Assembly (NCBI GenBank): GCA_050260215.1
Contig: JBLNBU010000215.1
Span: 1-24,014, forward strand
Origin: JBLNBU01 sp050260215
GTDB lineage: Bacteria > Pseudomonadota > Alphaproteobacteria > Rhodospirillales > Magnetospirillaceae
DNA: 24,014 bases
Direction: 5' to 3'
Shown here: positions 22,730 to 24,014 of the stretch, piece by piece
Numbering within the stretch: position 1 is the first letter of the stretch
Layout of the letters: the number at the start of each line of letters is the position of its first letter
Translations under genes and position numbers: made by a program
The notes under the pieces: generated by a model
Database searches by the model: none
Told to the model about the DNA's origin: nothing
The model's input: only the letters and a program-made list of their open reading frames with translations

Positions 22730-24014
22730 ATGTTCGACTTCCTGTCTTCGAATGCCCTGCAGCGCGCCGACTATGCCGGCCAGGTGGCCGCCATCAACAA
22801 GTCGCAGGCGGTCATCGAGTTCAACCTCGACGGCACGGTGATCACCGCCAACGAGAACTTCCTGAACGCGCTGGGCTACCGGATTGAGGAGATCAGGGGC
22901 CAGCATCACCGGATGTTCATCGAGCCCGCCTATGCGGAAAGCATCGAATACCGCCAGTTCTGGGAGGCCTTGAACCGCGGCCAGTATCAGGCGGCGGAAT
23001 ACAAGCGCCTCGGCAAGGGGGGCAAGGAGGTGTGGATCCAGGCCTCCTACAACCCGATCATGGATGCCAAGGGCAAGCCCTTCAAGGTGGTCAAGTATGC
23101 CACCGACGTTACCGAGCAGAAGCTGCGCAACGCCGACTTCCAGGGCCAGCTGGACGCCATCAACAAGTCCCAGGCGGTGATCAGCTTCAACATGGACGGC
23201 TCGATCATCCACGCCAACCCGAACTTCCTGGGCGCGCTGGGCTACACCCTGGACGAGGTCAAGGGCAAGCACCACTCCATGTTCGTCGAGCAGCAGTACC
23301 GCGACAGCGCCGACTACAAGGAATTCTGGGCCAAGCTGAACCGCGGCGAATACGTCGCCGCCGAGTTCAAGCGCATCGGCAAGGGCGGCAGGGAGGTGTG
23401 GATCCAGGCCTCCTACAACCCGATCCTCGACCTCAACGGCAAGCCGTTCAAGGTGGTCAAGTACGCCACCGACGTCACCGACATGGTCAAGAACCGCCTC
23501 GAGAACGAGCGCGGCATCAAGGAATGCATCGCCGTGCTGACCTCGGTCGCCGAGGGCGACCTGACCCGGCGCATGGACATGGACTATGAGGGCACCTTCA
23601 AGGACATCAAGGCGGCGCTGAACGCTACCATTGAACGCCTGTTCTCCATGGTCGGCAGCCTGACCGAGGTGGCCCAGGCCATCAGCTCGGCCACCGGCGA
23701 GATCGCCGCCGGCAATGCCGACCTGTCCGAGCGCTCGGAGCAGCAGGCCTCGGCGCTGGAAGAGACCGCCGCCTCCATGGAGGAGCTGGCCGCCACCGTG
23801 CGCCAGAACGCCACCAACGCCCAGCAGGCCAATCAACTGGCGTCGGGTGCCCGCGATGTGGCTGCCGGCGGCGGCCAGGTGGTGTCGGACGCCATCTCTG
23901 CCATGGGGCGCATCGAATCGTCGTCGCAGAAGATCGGCGACATCGTCGGCATGATCGACGAGATCGCCTTCCAGACCAACCTGCTGGCCCTGAATGCCGC
24001 GGTGGAAGCCGCGC
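22730..24014 (+). CDS. Soluble methyl-accepting chemotaxis protein with tandem PAS domains, truncated by window end
   Basis: The open frame starts at an ATG preceded by GGAGGA and runs past the right edge, 428 codons seen. Two nearly identical PAS domains at about residues 13-134 and 135-256 share NKSQAVI, EVWIQASYNPI and GKPFKVVKYATDVT. A HAMP-like linker follows at about 260-310 (VAEGDLTRRMDMDYEG), then the receptor coiled coil with QQASALEETAASMEELAATV and the hairpin-tip sequence DEIAFQTNLLALNAAVEAA. There is no membrane segment, so it is cytosolic, with the same layout as Pseudomonas BdlA (PAS-PAS-MCP). It lies directly after cheW, its likely coupling partner. The tail with methylation helix 2 is outside the window. 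Confidence 0.93.
   Translation, partial: MFDFLSSNALQRADYAGQVAAINKSQAVIEFNLDGTVITANENFLNALGYRIEEIRGQHHRMFIEPAYAESIEYRQFWEALNRGQYQAAEYKRLGKGGKEVWIQASYNPIMDAKGKPFKVVKYATDVTEQKLRNADFQGQLDAINKSQAVISFNMDGSIIHANPNFLGALGYTLDEVKGKHHSMFVEQQYRDSADYKEFWAKLNRGEYVAAEFKRIGKGGREVWIQASYNPILDLNGKPFKVVKYATDVTDMVKNRLENERGIKECIAVLTSVAEGDLTRRMDMDYEGTFKDIKAALNATIERLFSMVGSLTEVAQAISSATGEIAAGNADLSERSEQQASALEETAASMEELAATVRQNATNAQQANQLASGARDVAAGGGQVVSDAISAMGRIESSSQKIGDIVGMIDEIAFQTNLLALNAAVEAA
22766..23497 (+). repeat. In-frame tandem duplication of a 366-base PAS unit
   Basis: Unit 1 (22766-23131) and unit 2 (23132-23497) align without gaps at an offset of exactly 366 bases (122 codons). They share a 33-base identical run starting at 23027 and 23393 that encodes EVWIQASYNPI, and most differences elsewhere look synonymous or conservative. 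Confidence 0.85.

Noticed and set aside
22766..23497. Direct repeat considered as mobile or CRISPR-like
   Set aside because: Only two units, in frame, each a full PAS domain; it is a domain duplication within a gene.
22229..23836. 535-codon minus-strand open frame opposite cheW and the chemotaxis receptor
   Set aside because: Its apparent internal repetition is only the complement of the duplicated PAS units.

Overview
The window is about 24 kb of GC-rich chromosomal DNA, almost fully coding, with intergenic gaps of at most about 190 bases (no gene-free stretch exceeds 300 bases). Gene families, GC-rich codon use, the order tmk-holB-metG-tatD-metallo-hydrolase, and the density of PAS kinases, LuxR-type regulators and chemotaxis proteins all suggest an alphaproteobacterium of the Rhodospirillales, for example a Magnetospirillum-like spirillum. 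That assignment is inference from family knowledge; there is no 16S or other taxonomic marker here.

Left part, 1-3.6 kb, minus strand: a tight four-gene run reading right to left, made of a TPR/O-GlcNAc-transferase-like glycosyltransferase, mazG, an unrecognised lipoprotein, and the start of a YdfG-like short-chain dehydrogenase that leaves the window. Divergent from it, on plus, is a KefB/YbaL-type cation:proton antiporter (3.7-5.4 kb). The 190-base gap after the antiporter holds an unusual set of overlapping palindromes.

Middle, 5.6-15.3 kb, all minus: reading right to left, a YdcF/ElyC-like envelope protein, MltB-type lytic transglycosylase, RlpA, D-Ala-D-Ala carboxypeptidase (a cell-wall remodelling block), then thymidylate kinase, DNA polymerase III delta prime, methionyl-tRNA synthetase, TatD, a PhnP-like metallo-hydrolase (a housekeeping block with very short spacers or overlaps), and a secreted DUF3124 protein.

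Right part, 15.4-24 kb: a beta-carbonic anhydrase (plus), a small unrecognised gene (minus), tRNA-Ser(UGA) (plus), then signal transduction. A membrane histidine kinase with an ABC-substrate-binding-like periplasmic sensor is followed by a CheY-like receiver (minus). A soluble PAS-PAS HisKA_3 kinase is translationally coupled to a NarL-type regulator (minus). Divergent from that pair is an orphan LuxR-type regulator with a degenerate receiver, then cheW and a soluble tandem-PAS methyl-accepting chemotaxis protein that runs off the right end. I read this as a sensory cluster linking redox or ligand sensing to transcription and taxis; the connection between the modules is inference from position only.

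I saw no CRISPR array, transposase, prophage gene or clear defence system. The most unusual items are the composite palindrome near 5.4-5.6 kb, the degenerate receiver, the substrate-binding-protein-fused kinase, and the small gene with a flagellin-like N-terminus.
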